A stretch of DNA of 32,783 bases from Clostridiales bacterium (GCA_012520655.1 JAAYNW010000051.1:1-32783); one strand, 5' to 3'. Shown: positions 16,871 to 26,182, numbered from the stretch's first letter. The notes: a model not told the origin generated them from the sequence alone. Program-made: numbers and translations.

Positions 16871-17674
16871 TCATAAATTCTTATCCTCACATAATACCGT
16901 GTTTCGGTATTCATTCGCAGATATCCCCACCTGCTTTTTAAATACTCTGGAAAAATGAGCCATATCCAAAAAACCCACTTCTTCCGCAATATCTCCAATC
17001 CGTAAAGAAGGATTCTCTAACAACTTCTTTGCCTGTTCCATTCGAACATTATTCAGTATCTCCGAAAAATTCTGCCCGGTATATTTGTTGAGCAATTTAC
17101 TCAAATGCCATTGGCTTACGTATACGTTGTCCGCAACATCGGCCAATTTTAATCTTTCTTTATAATTTTTTTCTATGTATGCAAGCGCATTTTTTACAAT
17201 AAAACTGCTAGCCGCACTGTCCAATACTTCTTCACTTTCTTCTTCGCTTTCCGCTTCATTTTCTTCGCCTGCTAACAAGCGCTTGGCTACGACAGGATTA
17301 TTTCTCAGATTAGCAAGCATCGTCTGAAGCGCTTCCTCCAGCTCTTCCATCTTCGACGGCTTCAATAAGAAACGGCACACTCCAAGCCTAATCGCTTCCT
17401 GTGCATAGTCAAAATCCCTAAACCCCGTAAGAATCGTAACTTCCATATCGGGAAATTCCGATTTTAACGCGGCAATCATACTGAGACCATCCATCTTAGG
17501 CATAGAAATGTCGGATATAAGTATGTCCGGCTTTTCTCTCCGAATAACTTCTAACCCTTCAATGCCGTCCCCGGCAGTCCCCACTACCAAAGAATCAAAG
17601 CTGTCCCACTTTACTGCCTTTTCCAAGCCTTTGACAATAATCGGTTCATCATCAATAATCACAACTTTATACAT
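16871..17674 (-). CDS. YesN-type response regulator with AraC-family DNA-binding domain
   Basis: This is the cytosolic output protein of the two-component system with the YesM-type kinase. The receiver domain (about 1-120) has the acidic pair Asp8-Asp9, phosphoacceptor Asp55 in LISDISMPKMDG, a Thr in VTILTGF and Lys in FLLKPSK. After a Glu/Ser-rich linker, the C-terminal AraC/XylS double helix-turn-helix (about 165-262) shows LADVADNVYVSQWHLSKLL and IGDIAEEVGFLDMAHFSRVF, ending in the usual FKKQVGISANEYR. The ATG at 17674 is chosen over 17689 because GGAGG lies eight bases upstream. It probably activates sugar-uptake or its own genes, as family members do; the target is not identified. Confidence 0.95.
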   Translation of the reverse strand: MYKVVIIDDEPIIVKGLEKAVKWDSFDSLVVGTAGDGIEGLEVIRREKPDILISDISMPKMDGLSMIAALKSEFPDMEVTILTGFRDFDYAQEAIRLGVCRFLLKPSKMEELEEALQTMLANLRNNPVVAKRLLAGEENEAESEEESEEVLDSAASSFIVKNALAYIEKNYKERLKLADVADNVYVSQWHLSKLLNKYTGQNFSEILNNVRMEQAKKLLENPSLRIGDIAEEVGFLDMAHFSRVFKKQVGISANEYRNTVLCEDKNL

Positions 17675-17701
17675 ATGCGATACCTCCATAATTATATATG
17701 G

Positions 17702-17710
17702 ATTCTATCA
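17702..17710 (-). promoter_or_regulatory. Possible extended -10 promoter before the response regulator
   Basis: The minus strand reads TGATAGAAT (TGn plus TAGAAT) about 28 bases before the ATG, in a 138-base gap that has no other function seen. No good -35 is present. An internal promoter would let the regulator and chemoreceptor be made apart from the kinase. Confidence 0.35.
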
Positions 17711-17812
17711 CAAAAGCTTAAGCAAGAGAAGTAGCGTTGCCGCCCTTAATTTTCATAGAGTCGGTTTATCATTCCCTTGTCATAAAGAATACAAGAATCC
17801 ATGGCTCCATAC

Positions 17813-19135
17813 TCACTCCTGCGACAGAGCCGCCGTTACCAAATCGATCATCTGCGCAACAGCATCGGACACTTCAACCCTGCCCGTAACTATATCGGGC
17901 ATGGCGTTGAATATCGGCACCCTTTGTTCTTGGGTAAGATGATCCTGAACGGCCGAAGTAATACCCGTGGCGCCTTCCACCATTTCGAGCCCGGCTACTG
18001 CCAGAGGAGATAATTGACTCCTGTCAATCTGCGTGCCGTTTTTTAAAACCGTGGTGGACACCGATGCGAATTTGGTTACCATTTCATCGCTTGTCATGTA
18101 GGTAATGAAATCAACGCATGTTTTCTGTTTTTCGGGATCATTCCACGCTTTCTTCGTAATATACCATCCCGAAGACATACCGCTGATAATATCTGTGGAC
18201 TTGCGATTGCCCTTGGCAGGCACATACGTGACCGTAAAATTATCTATGTCATCTGTCGCTTCCTCGATACCGCCGACTTTCCATGAGCCGTCGATTAAAA
18301 AAGCCGCCTTTCCGTCTATAAATAATTGAAAGGTTTCACCGTCTGTAGCAGATAATGTATTTTTAGGCAGGAAACCTCTTTCATATAGTGTCTTCATATC
18401 GGTAATACCGTTAACCCATGCCACTCCCTGTTCATCATCGATGGTCTTCGGAAGAATATTATGACACGCAGGATCCAGATAATTATAAATGCAGAATTCA
18501 AACCAATAATGAGGTACCTCGGCAAAAGAGGCTGCAATAGGAGTATATCCTGCGTCTTTAATGGTCTGGCATATTGTCATGAACTCATCCCAGGTCGTAT
18601 CGGCCGTGGGAACTTCCACTCCGGCTGCTTCACAAACCCCCTTATTGACAAACAACCCTTCCCAATACCCGTTCATCGGCACGGAATAGTTCTTTCCATC
18701 CACCGGCGATGTACCCAGCATGCTATCCTTCATGTTAGAGGCATAATCGGGATACACGGAGCGAATCTCTTCAATGGAAACAACTTTCCCCCCTTCCACA
18801 AAAGGATTGGCATCAAAACCGTTAAAATAAAAAAGCACATCCGGCTCAGAGCCCATTTCAAAATCTGAGATAATTCGTGCCTTAAACGTCTCAACGGCTG
18901 TACCGGAAGCATCGTTAATCGTATTTCCGGTCTCTTCCTGCCATCTTGCTATTGCATCTAGGTAATTCGGAGCATTGGTGTCTTCCCCCGCAAATGTCGT
19001 AACCACATTAAGAGTAATCGGCGGTCCATCCGCTTCTCCGGCAGGCGCTTGCGCTGTCTCAGCCGAGCTTTCGCCGCATGCCGTCAGAGAAAATATTATC
19101 ACGCTTCCAAGCAACATCGATAATACTCTTTTCAT
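17813..19135 (-). CDS. Lipoprotein extracellular solute-binding protein (sugar-type), no permease nearby
   Basis: This is a family 1-type solute-binding lipoprotein of 440 residues, the class that delivers sugars to ABC importers. The signal peptide MKRVLSMLLGSVIIFSLTAC ends in a lipobox with lipidated Cys20. The mature body has typical features: TWDEFMTICQTIKDAGYTPI, FIDGKAAFLIDGSWKVG and FVTYVPAKG. The ATG at 19135 has GGGAGG seven bases upstream. Family members normally sit beside two membrane permease genes, but here the neighbours are a YesM-type kinase upstream and a YesN-type regulator and chemoreceptor downstream. It may be a periplasmic-side co-receptor that presents ligand to the kinase and/or chemoreceptor. 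The ligand is unknown; a permease elsewhere in the genome is possible. Confidence 0.93.
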   Translation of the reverse strand: MKRVLSMLLGSVIIFSLTACGESSAETAQAPAGEADGPPITLNVVTTFAGEDTNAPNYLDAIARWQEETGNTINDASGTAVETFKARIISDFEMGSEPDVLFYFNGFDANPFVEGGKVVSIEEIRSVYPDYASNMKDSMLGTSPVDGKNYSVPMNGYWEGLFVNKGVCEAAGVEVPTADTTWDEFMTICQTIKDAGYTPIAASFAEVPHYWFEFCIYNYLDPACHNILPKTIDDEQGVAWVNGITDMKTLYERGFLPKNTLSATDGETFQLFIDGKAAFLIDGSWKVGGIEEATDDIDNFTVTYVPAKGNRKSTDIISGMSSGWYITKKAWNDPEKQKTCVDFITYMTSDEMVTKFASVSTTVLKNGTQIDRSQLSPLAVAGLEMVEGATGITSAVQDHLTQEQRVPIFNAMPDIVTGRVEVSDAVAQMIDLVTAALSQE

Positions 19136-19161
19136 TTTGAAACCTCCCTTGCTATATTAAA

Positions 19162-19233
19162 AGCAAATTTCAGTTTTCTCTCCTTTATTTATTGTATAAA
19201 ATCCGGAGAAGTAGTAAAATGGCCAAATTTGCT
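19162..19233. repeat. Nine-base inverted repeat flanking the kinase/binding-protein junction
   Basis: AGCAAATTT (19162-19170) and AAATTTGCT (19225-19233) on the plus strand are exact inverted copies, 54 bases apart. One arm overlaps the kinase stop codon and the other lies about 25 bases before the binding-protein start. In the mRNA they could form a stem just ahead of the ribosome binding site, or they may be chance in AT-rich sequence. Confidence 0.35.
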
Positions 19234-21034
19234 ATTTATTGTCTTTTATTGTTGTCGTGTCCATTTTGACAGTTATTCTGCTTACGGTTTCATTATTTTC
19301 GTCATTTTTAACAGTAAGCCCGCATTCTTCTCCATATATTATCTTAATTCTTCTATTCACGTTTCTTATACCCAGACTGGCTGAACTCAACTCGCCGACT
19401 TCATAATCATCGCTGAGCAATACTTCTATTTTCTCTTCATCTTCCTTCGACATTCTTCCGGTATTGCGCACCTCCACCACAAGTTTATCTTTATCCGCAA
19501 ATACATTTAAAGAAACGCATGCTCTGGGCTGCCCGATAATTCCATGCTCTACCGCATTTTCTATAATAGGCTGTATGATCAGACGAGGCACTTTTACATT
19601 AAAGAGAGTATCATCCACATTTTTTTCTACGTGCATACGTTCTCCCAAACGTTGTGAAATAATGAACAGGTAAGCTTCCACATAAGAGAGCTCTTCCGCC
19701 AGCGTGACAAAACGCCTGTGCCTCCTATCCATAGTCGCTTCCAGCATAATGGACAAGTTCTCTATCATCTGACTCACTTTGTAGTCCTCATTGATTCTGG
19801 CTTCCCAATTGATTATTTCCAGCGTATTGTTGAGAAAATGAGGATTTATCTGTGATTGCAACGCCATAATCCTGGCGTCCTTCAGTGCCAGCTCCTCCGA
19901 ATATATTGTTTCAAACTGATGCTTCAATTTCTCGGACATGCTGTTAAATGCTTCCGTAAGATACTTAAACTCCTGACTATTACCCGCCCTTTCTATCTGA
20001 TAGCCAAACTCTCCTTCATTTATAATGTGATATGCCCCGATTAAGCCCTCTATAGGCTTCGTGACTTTTTTATGGAAGAATATGAAGACAATGATTGTCA
20101 GCGGAATCATAAAAATAACAAAAAATGCGCAGACATATTTGATTGCTGCCGTTTCGTCAATAATCAGTTGCTTGTCCAACGATATCACATATCCAATATA
20201 ATGTATGTCCGGTTTTCTCACCGTATAAGTATAATATTCTCCGTCCTTCTGAATCAGGCGCGATGTTCTGCTGTTTGTCCGGAAATTCTCCTTATCCGCT
20301 TTTATTTCGTTACCCACATCGGCTACCAGCAATTCTCCGTCCACATAAACTTGGCTGTCGGTATATCCCCATGTGCTTTCCAGACTTCCGAAAATACTGT
20401 CCTTATCTAATTCCATAACGATTACTGCAAAAGGGTTGTACTCGGAATCCATCATATTACGGATCATATATATATGTCCTTCCACATTAATTAATTTCAC
20501 GTCTGTATCCAGATTCGGATATATCTCCATAACAAGCGGATGTACCTTCTCCATAAAATATAGATTCGTCCGGTAAGCAACATTGTTCGCACTTCCCGAA
20601 TAAGACGTATAATAAGGCTCATTCGGACGCTCCGTAAACATTAATGTCGTAAACAAAAAGTTGTTATCATAGCGGTAGTGCTGCTCTAGGAAACGTATTA
20701 CATTCCCATACAAGGTAGTTTTATTTCTATCCTTCTTGTACTGCTGCCAACTCTCCTTTATCGTCGGCAGATAGGATGCGTTTTTTGATGCTGTAATCGC
20801 CGCATTCATCTGCATCTCGCTTATTTTTATCGCATTGTCCGCAGAAGTAACGATCGTCCTCTCTATCTGTTTATTAATCTTGCTCGTTGTCACATACAGC
20901 ATGGCATAAGCTATGATAGAAAGCGGCAGTATCCAGCATAAGATAAGAACCGTAATCATACTCCATTTCAGAGGAGGCCTTTTCAGCGCACGTTCCGCCT
21001 TTTTATCAGCTCTATTAATCTTTACCCTTTTCAT
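19232..21034 (-). CDS. YesM-type sensor histidine kinase
   Basis: This is a membrane sensor kinase of the LytS/YesM family that phosphorylates the downstream YesN-type regulator. From the ATG at 21034, chosen because AGAGG precedes it and the earlier ATG at 21061 lacks a site, it is 600 residues. Transmembrane helix 1 is near 28-48. The extracellular sensor of about 240 residues is Cache-like. Transmembrane helix 2 is near 300-320, followed by HAMP. The His_kinase domain has phosphoacceptor His399 in QSQINPHFLNNTLE. The N box is LIIQPIIENAVEHG, and the ATP lid ends with SLGIRNVNRRI. The gene order kinase, binding protein, regulator, chemoreceptor suggests that all four work on one signal. The ligand is unknown. 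Confidence 0.94.
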   Translation of the reverse strand: MKRVKINRADKKAERALKRPPLKWSMITVLILCWILPLSIIAYAMLYVTTSKINKQIERTIVTSADNAIKISEMQMNAAITASKNASYLPTIKESWQQYKKDRNKTTLYGNVIRFLEQHYRYDNNFLFTTLMFTERPNEPYYTSYSGSANNVAYRTNLYFMEKVHPLVMEIYPNLDTDVKLINVEGHIYMIRNMMDSEYNPFAVIVMELDKDSIFGSLESTWGYTDSQVYVDGELLVADVGNEIKADKENFRTNSRTSRLIQKDGEYYTYTVRKPDIHYIGYVISLDKQLIIDETAAIKYVCAFFVIFMIPLTIIVFIFFHKKVTKPIEGLIGAYHIINEGEFGYQIERAGNSQEFKYLTEAFNSMSEKLKHQFETIYSEELALKDARIMALQSQINPHFLNNTLEIINWEARINEDYKVSQMIENLSIMLEATMDRRHRRFVTLAEELSYVEAYLFIISQRLGERMHVEKNVDDTLFNVKVPRLIIQPIIENAVEHGIIGQPRACVSLNVFADKDKLVVEVRNTGRMSKEDEEKIEVLLSDDYEVGELSSASLGIRNVNRRIKIIYGEECGLTVKNDENNETVSRITVKMDTTTIKDNK

Positions 21035-21083
21035 TCTACCAATCCTCTTCCTTCCCTGCATAAACCACTTCTTTCATAACTTT

Positions 21084-21112
21084 ACAGTAACACGGTATTT
21101 TCTGTAGAGCAA
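21084..21112 (-). promoter_or_regulatory. Weak candidate promoter for the sensory operon
   Basis: On the minus strand TTGCTC (21107-21112) and TACTGT (21084-21089) are 17 bases apart, with TGT before the -10. Both boxes match only half of the consensus, as expected for a promoter that needs an activator. A TACAG/CTGTA dyad overlaps it. Confidence 0.3.
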
Positions 21113-21138
21113 GAAAAGACTGCTCTTCCGAGCAATCC
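21109..21138 (-). terminator. Terminator after the phosphohexomutase gene
   Basis: On the minus strand GATTGCTC, loop GGAA, GAGCAGTC (eight pairs, one G-T) is followed by TTTTCTT. It lies about 22 bases past the mutase stop codon and separates the GH94-mutase unit from the sensory operon. Confidence 0.75.
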
Positions 21139-21159
21139 TTTCTCACTTTACTCAATATA

Positions 21160-22575
21160 TTATTTCAGACCAAGGAAGTCTTCATAAATATCACATATTT
21201 TTTTAGCATCTTCCATAGTAGGCATCTCGCAGAATACTCGGATAAGCGGTTCTGTACCGGAAAATCTTCCTACCACCCAGCCTCCGTTCTTAAAATACAC
21301 CTTGCTTCCGTCCAAATAAGACACTTTTTCCACTTCAAAGGGAAGCTTGGGAATCTGCTTGTCTTCCATAAGGAGCTTATGCATCTGTTCCTTTTTCTCC
21401 TGCGTAAATTTATAATCTCTCTCTTCCATAAAAATGCTACCGCATTCTTCTTCAATTTCTTTATAGATATCGGACAGTTTCTTACCCGTGACAGCAATCA
21501 TCTCAGTCAAAAGGGCTGCCGCATATATACCGTCTTTTCCGTTGATATGGCCGCGTACCGTTAGACCGCCGGAGGATTCTCCGCCGATAATAGCGCCTGT
21601 CGCATTCATCTTGGAAGAAATATGCTTGAATCCTACAGGAACCTCATAACATTTCTGTCCGAATTTCTTCGCTACCTTATCGAGCATATGGGTTGTTGCT
21701 ATGTTGCGTACAACAGGCCCTTCCCATCCCTTATATCTCACGAGATAGTAGTAAAGCAGCACCAAAATATCATTAGGATGCAGAAAGCGCCCCGTATCAT
21801 CGATAACACCGATACGATCCGCATCGCCGTCCGTAGCGATTCCGATATCCGCTTTGTTATCGATAACCGCATTCTGCAACGGGCGAAGCGTAGACACCGA
21901 AGGAGACGGAAGCTTGCCGCCAAAAAGCGTATCATGCCTGTCGTGGATAGTAATCACCTCACATCTGGCTGTATGCAATATCGTAGACAAGGAGGTCTCG
22001 CTTACTCCGTACAGCGGATCGAGCACCACCTTAAGCCCACGACCTCTGATCGCCTCCATATTCACTGCGGCTATAATATTATCCAGATATTCGTTCAGCG
22101 GATAAATCTCATGAATCAACCCCGCCTCTACTGCAACATCATACTCCATATCTTCCACATCACCGGGGGAAAGCTTTTCAATATATTCTTCTATTTCTTT
22201 TGTCTGTTCTTCATTAGCGTCTCTGCCACCCGCCGTAAACACTTTTATCCCGTTGTAAATAGCCGGATTATGGCTGGCCGTAACCATCATTCCGTAGGGG
22301 AACTCATGCTTCATTACATAATACATGATAAGCGGTGTCGGTGATGATTTATTTATTAAATACGCGGTAATGCCTTCCGCAGCAAATACTCGACCCGCCC
22401 ACTGCATCGCTTCTTTTGCCAGGAACCTTCTGTCATACCCGATAATAATTCCTTTATCAGCCACATTCTCCGCTTTCATTTTATCGCTAAGTGCTTTTGC
22501 CAGCGTCTGGATATTAGCTTTCGTAAACTCATCCCCTATGACAGCTCTCCAGCCGCCTGTCCCGAACTTAATCAT
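21160..22575 (-). CDS. Phosphohexomutase (phosphoglucomutase/phosphomannomutase family)
   Basis: This cytosolic alpha-D-phosphohexomutase moves phosphate between C1 and C6 of a hexose phosphate. The 471-residue protein has all four motifs. The phosphoserine loop is MVTASHNP with Ser101. The metal loop is ATDGDADR. The sugar loop is GGESSGG, and the phosphate-binding loop FSGTEPLIR is near the end. The sugar loop does not clearly match those of GlmM, classical glucose mutases or eukaryotic-type acetylglucosamine mutases. It starts 21 bases after the GH94 gene and ends at a terminator, so its natural substrate is probably the sugar-1-phosphate made by that enzyme. If GH94 is a diacetylchitobiose phosphorylase, the mutase would convert GlcNAc-1-phosphate to GlcNAc-6-phosphate. 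That is inference from context. Confidence 0.92.
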   Translation of the reverse strand: MIKFGTGGWRAVIGDEFTKANIQTLAKALSDKMKAENVADKGIIIGYDRRFLAKEAMQWAGRVFAAEGITAYLINKSSPTPLIMYYVMKHEFPYGMMVTASHNPAIYNGIKVFTAGGRDANEEQTKEIEEYIEKLSPGDVEDMEYDVAVEAGLIHEIYPLNEYLDNIIAAVNMEAIRGRGLKVVLDPLYGVSETSLSTILHTARCEVITIHDRHDTLFGGKLPSPSVSTLRPLQNAVIDNKADIGIATDGDADRIGVIDDTGRFLHPNDILVLLYYYLVRYKGWEGPVVRNIATTHMLDKVAKKFGQKCYEVPVGFKHISSKMNATGAIIGGESSGGLTVRGHINGKDGIYAAALLTEMIAVTGKKLSDIYKEIEEECGSIFMEERDYKFTQEKKEQMHKLLMEDKQIPKLPFEVEKVSYLDGSKVYFKNGGWVVGRFSGTEPLIRVFCEMPTMEDAKKICDIYEDFLGLK

Positions 22576-22596
22576 TTTGTTTTCTCCCTTCCTTTA

Positions 22597-24987
22597 TCAT
22601 CCCATTACCACTTTTACCCGATGAATCGTCCCCTTATCCATAAGTGGAATACGTTCCACCCTTTCTCCGTTGAGGTAAAGCTCCTTTACCCCTTTCATGA
22701 CACCGTCCGGATTAGTTACTTCGATACTGTAATCAACACCTCTCCACTGCCTTATCATAGAGAATTCCTTCCAGTCAGCCGGTACGCAAGGGTCGATTTC
22801 CAGGTGTTCGAACTGCGGCCTAATGCCTAGAATATATCTCGTTGCGGAGAAATAAGCCCAGCCGCCCGTTCCCGTCATAAACGGATGCCTTGCTCGTCCG
22901 TGTGCCGTATGGTCGCGCCCCATTATAAACTGGCAGTAAGAATACGGTTCCGCTTCCCTTATTTCGATTTTATCGTTCTGATAATATGGACATAAAGCGT
23001 TATAGAACTTCATCGCACGGTCGCCTCGCCCGAGTTTACATTCCGCAGCCCAAGCCCAAGGATTCGGATGAGAGAATACCGCTCCGTTCTCCTTCACACC
23101 CGGATACACTCTCGTTACAAATCCGATATCTTCATCCGGTACCGTATAAGACGGCGCATTCAGCATAATCCCCCATGGCGTGTAAAGGTATTTATCTACA
23201 CTGTCCATCGCACGAATTCCTTTTTCATAATCGGCTGCTCCCGAAAGAACCGCCCATGAATTGGACTCCAGATGAACCTTCCCCTCCTTATCCGAGTGAG
23301 TGCCGATTTTCTTACCATTTTTGGTAATGCCGCGAATAAACCACTCTCCGTCCCATAGCTCATCATTGCACACTTTTTTAACCTTTTGTGCCATTTCGGT
23401 ATATTTCTTAATTTCCGCATCTCTGCCTAAATATTCTGCAAGTTCGAGAAAGTTCTCGATTGCCCAGTAGTGAAGGAAAGATACCATCGCACTTTCGCCG
23501 CCGCCCAGATTCAAGCAGTCGTTCCAATCCGCACGAAGCCCTTTGCATATTCCTGTCGCGCCGACCTGCTCAGCTGAAAAATCGAGTATCTTCATCATAT
23601 GTTCATAAACGGTGCCTTCGCCGCCGTCCGCATAAGTAATTACCTGATCAATGAAGTCTTTATCCCCTGTCTCCTTTACGAATTCCACAATGGAGGATAC
23701 AAGCCAAAGCGCATCATCGGAGCAAGCATCTTTAAGACCGTGCACAATATTGTTCTTGTCCGGGGACGGAATAACAGTAGGAGAATTAAACGGCTTTACT
23801 TCCGTATTCGGCTCAAACCATTCCGGTTGGAACAAATGCAAGCCGTATCCTTGCGATACGAGTCCGCGCAATAATTCTACGATTCGCTGTTTACATTTTG
23901 CCGGGTTGGAATGAGGAATCGTCATTGCGTCCTGCGCTGTATCACGGTATCCAAGACCGACACGTCCGCCCACTTCAATAAAGGAAGCAAATCTGGAAAA
24001 CATGACATTGATCTCCGCCTGATATAAGGTCCAAGTGTTAATCAGCGTGTTCATCCCTTCATTGGGCGTATAAATCTGCAATTTTTCGAATTTTTTATTC
24101 CAATATTCTCTCAAATCCGCATAAACTTTATCTACAACGGACAAATCACTATATTTCGCTTTCGCCTTTTTGCCTTCTTCCCTCGTGCCCTCACCCAGCA
24201 TAAATACAACTCTTACCTCTTCCCCCGGCTGAAGTACGATATTTTTCTGAAGAGAACCGCAATGGTTATTGCCGAGCTCATGAGAACCGCTGCATTGTCC
24301 CTTCTGCACCGCTATCGGGTTGTCTTCCGTATGGTACAGTCCCAAAAACTTATCTCTTAAGCAATCAAAACCGTCGGGGTCAAAATTGGAGGCAAAATAT
24401 TGGTATCCGAACTCTTCATAGAATAAATCGTGCTCGATAATTCCATCTTCATAAGAAGAACCGGCGCAATATAAGCTCATCTGAAAGTTCTGATTGTCTA
24501 TCATAATGTGATGGAAGGAGAATTCACAGTAGGAAAACAGACTCAAGTTTCGCGGTTTGTCATCCTCATTCTTAATCGTTACATCCCACAACTCCACTGC
24601 ATCATTCAGCGGAACTACCAATGTCTGCGACGCTTTTATTTTGCTGTAATCACATTGAAAAACAGAATAAGACATACCGTGGCGGCATGTATATTTCGCT
24701 TCTTCTAACGATTTACCTACCGGCTGCCATGATATACTCCAGTAGTCCTCGCCGTCATTATCTCTTATGTATACATAGTGTCCCGGCCTGTCCATAGGAA
24801 TGCTATTTCCGCGGAATCTCGTTACTCTGTGGTATTCCGGCGTCTTATAAAACATATATCCACCGGCAGTGTGGTTCACTACCACGCACATATCCTGTAC
24901 ACCAAGGTAATTGGTCCATGATGTAGGAATATCCACTCTGTCAATTACGTATTCGCGTTTCTCGTTGTCAAAATGTCCGTATTGCAT
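22597..24987 (-). CDS. GH94 phosphorylase, probably N,N'-diacetylchitobiose phosphorylase
   Basis: GH94 enzymes break beta-linked disaccharides with phosphate, giving a sugar-1-phosphate and a free sugar. The whole 796-residue architecture is present: N-terminal beta-sandwich (about 1-280), helical linker, and (alpha/alpha)6 barrel. The barrel carries the predicted general acid Asp490 in GLRADWNDCLNLGGG. Several stretches, such as FIEVGGRVGLGYRDTAQDA, NHCGSLQKN and VFSHPNPWAWAAECKLGRG, resemble from memory the chitobiose phosphorylases of Vibrio more than clostridial cellobiose phosphorylase. There is no signal peptide, so the disaccharide must be imported first. The ATG at 24987 has AGGAGG eight bases upstream. 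The mutase gene follows directly. Family assignment is certain; the (GlcNAc)2 specificity is likely but unproven, with cellobiose or another beta-disaccharide as alternatives. Confidence 0.92.
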   Translation of the reverse strand: MQYGHFDNEKREYVIDRVDIPTSWTNYLGVQDMCVVVNHTAGGYMFYKTPEYHRVTRFRGNSIPMDRPGHYVYIRDNDGEDYWSISWQPVGKSLEEAKYTCRHGMSYSVFQCDYSKIKASQTLVVPLNDAVELWDVTIKNEDDKPRNLSLFSYCEFSFHHIMIDNQNFQMSLYCAGSSYEDGIIEHDLFYEEFGYQYFASNFDPDGFDCLRDKFLGLYHTEDNPIAVQKGQCSGSHELGNNHCGSLQKNIVLQPGEEVRVVFMLGEGTREEGKKAKAKYSDLSVVDKVYADLREYWNKKFEKLQIYTPNEGMNTLINTWTLYQAEINVMFSRFASFIEVGGRVGLGYRDTAQDAMTIPHSNPAKCKQRIVELLRGLVSQGYGLHLFQPEWFEPNTEVKPFNSPTVIPSPDKNNIVHGLKDACSDDALWLVSSIVEFVKETGDKDFIDQVITYADGGEGTVYEHMMKILDFSAEQVGATGICKGLRADWNDCLNLGGGESAMVSFLHYWAIENFLELAEYLGRDAEIKKYTEMAQKVKKVCNDELWDGEWFIRGITKNGKKIGTHSDKEGKVHLESNSWAVLSGAADYEKGIRAMDSVDKYLYTPWGIMLNAPSYTVPDEDIGFVTRVYPGVKENGAVFSHPNPWAWAAECKLGRGDRAMKFYNALCPYYQNDKIEIREAEPYSYCQFIMGRDHTAHGRARHPFMTGTGGWAYFSATRYILGIRPQFEHLEIDPCVPADWKEFSMIRQWRGVDYSIEVTNPDGVMKGVKELYLNGERVERIPLMDKGTIHRVKVVMG

Positions 24988-25069
24988 CCACTCATCCTCC
25001 TAGTCTAATCCGTATATCCCCTATTTACAATGTACAGCGGAAGATACACCTATAACTTTTTCTTTATAA

Positions 25070-25097
25070 ATTATATATCGCTAACGAGGATGGTCAT
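25070..25097 (-). promoter_or_regulatory. Candidate promoter for the GH94-mutase operon
   Basis: On the minus strand ATGACC (25092-25097) and a perfect TATAAT (25070-25075) are 16 bases apart. It lies in the 160-base AT-rich gap between the dipeptidase and GH94 genes, where no terminator is seen. Read-through from the dipeptidase is therefore also possible. Confidence 0.4.
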
Positions 25098-25147
25098 ATT
25101 GCTAAGTATGTTAATATTTGTATTTTGTTGTCCGTTTGTTCTCCTGA

Positions 25148-26182
25148 CTATAACAATTCTTTATAAACTCTTAAAACATTCTTATAAAAAATTTTCTCCA
25201 CGTCGTTTTGGGAAAATCCCGCCTTTTCAAGAGCCTCCGCAAGCTTTGGAAGGTACGAATAATCAGGCAGTTCTGCATGCCCGTCTATTCCGTCAAAATC
25301 ACTCCCCAGACCGAGGCAGTCAATACCGCCGACATTCGTGATATATTTGGCATGATCTACAATTCCGGCAATTGTACCTGCGTTTTCCTCTCCTACTGAT
25401 ACCTCTGTCAGAAAATCCGGGCAGAAATTAAGCCCAATCACACCGCCTCGCAAAGCAAGCTTTTGTATCATATCATCGGTTAGATTCCTTACCCACGGGC
25501 ATATTGATCTGGCATTGGAGTGGCTTGCCACAAAAGGTTTTTCTGTAACTTCAAGCACATCATAAAAGCCTCTGTCGGACAGATGGGAAACGTCGATAAT
25601 CATTCCGATGCGCTCCATTTCCGTCACAATCTCTACGCCTTTATCCGTCAGCCCATTCTTTGTATCCGCAATCTTATAGAACGGAACACCTTCCCCCATA
25701 CCCTGGTTTTCTAAAAGCTGCTTATGTCTGCGGTACGTTCCGGCACATATATTCGGATATCCTATCTCATTGGGATAATTCCACGTAAGCGTCATCATAC
25801 GCACTCCCAGCCTATACATATCCCTAAGATAAGAGAGATTCCCTTTGCAGACAGCACCTTCTTCTACCGAAAGCAACGCCGATATCTTTCCTTCTTCCAT
25901 ATTCTTCTCTATATCCTTCCAACAAAAAACAGGAGCAATCCTGTCCCTGTTCTGTGCTAACTCCATATAGTATAAATCTGCCATTTGCATAAAATCCTCT
26001 AAAGGGTTTTCCGTCTTCCCCTTTTGAACAAAAATCGCAAAATTCTGAAGCAGGGCATCTCCTCTTTCCAGCTTTAGCAAGTCAATATGTCCGCTGTTTT
26101 CCAGCAGTCTTTCGTCCTTACCCTCTCTTTTCTTCCCGAACAAGCCGGAAATCGTATCACAGTGCATATCTACAACCTTCAT
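25148..26182 (-). CDS. Membrane dipeptidase family (peptidase M19)
   Basis: This is a zinc dipeptidase of the renal dipeptidase family, which cuts L,L- and L,D-dipeptides. The true start is the ATG at 26182, with AAGGGAG eight bases upstream, giving 344 residues; the longer frame to 26248 overlaps the kinase gene. The metal ligands are visible: His7 and Asp9 in MHCDT, a Glu in LSVEEGA (107-108), His200 in IDVSHLSD and His221 in ASHSNARS. GLGSDFDGI near the end is also conserved. There is no signal peptide, so the bacterial enzyme is cytosolic. It starts 25 bases after the PfkB-like gene and is cotranscribed. A role in peptide nutrition, glutathione-type or cell-wall peptide breakdown cannot be separated. 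Confidence 0.93.
   Translation of the reverse strand: MKVVDMHCDTISGLFGKKREGKDERLLENSGHIDLLKLERGDALLQNFAIFVQKGKTENPLEDFMQMADLYYMELAQNRDRIAPVFCWKDIEKNMEEGKISALLSVEEGAVCKGNLSYLRDMYRLGVRMMTLTWNYPNEIGYPNICAGTYRRHKQLLENQGMGEGVPFYKIADTKNGLTDKGVEIVTEMERIGMIIDVSHLSDRGFYDVLEVTEKPFVASHSNARSICPWVRNLTDDMIQKLALRGGVIGLNFCPDFLTEVSVGEENAGTIAGIVDHAKYITNVGGIDCLGLGSDFDGIDGHAELPDYSYLPKLAEALEKAGFSQNDVEKIFYKNVLRVYKELL

Noticed and set aside
25030..25341. Plus-strand frame in the gap before GH94
   Set aside because: It runs into the 3' end of the M19 gene antisense, and the hydrophobic start is a product of AT-rich DNA.
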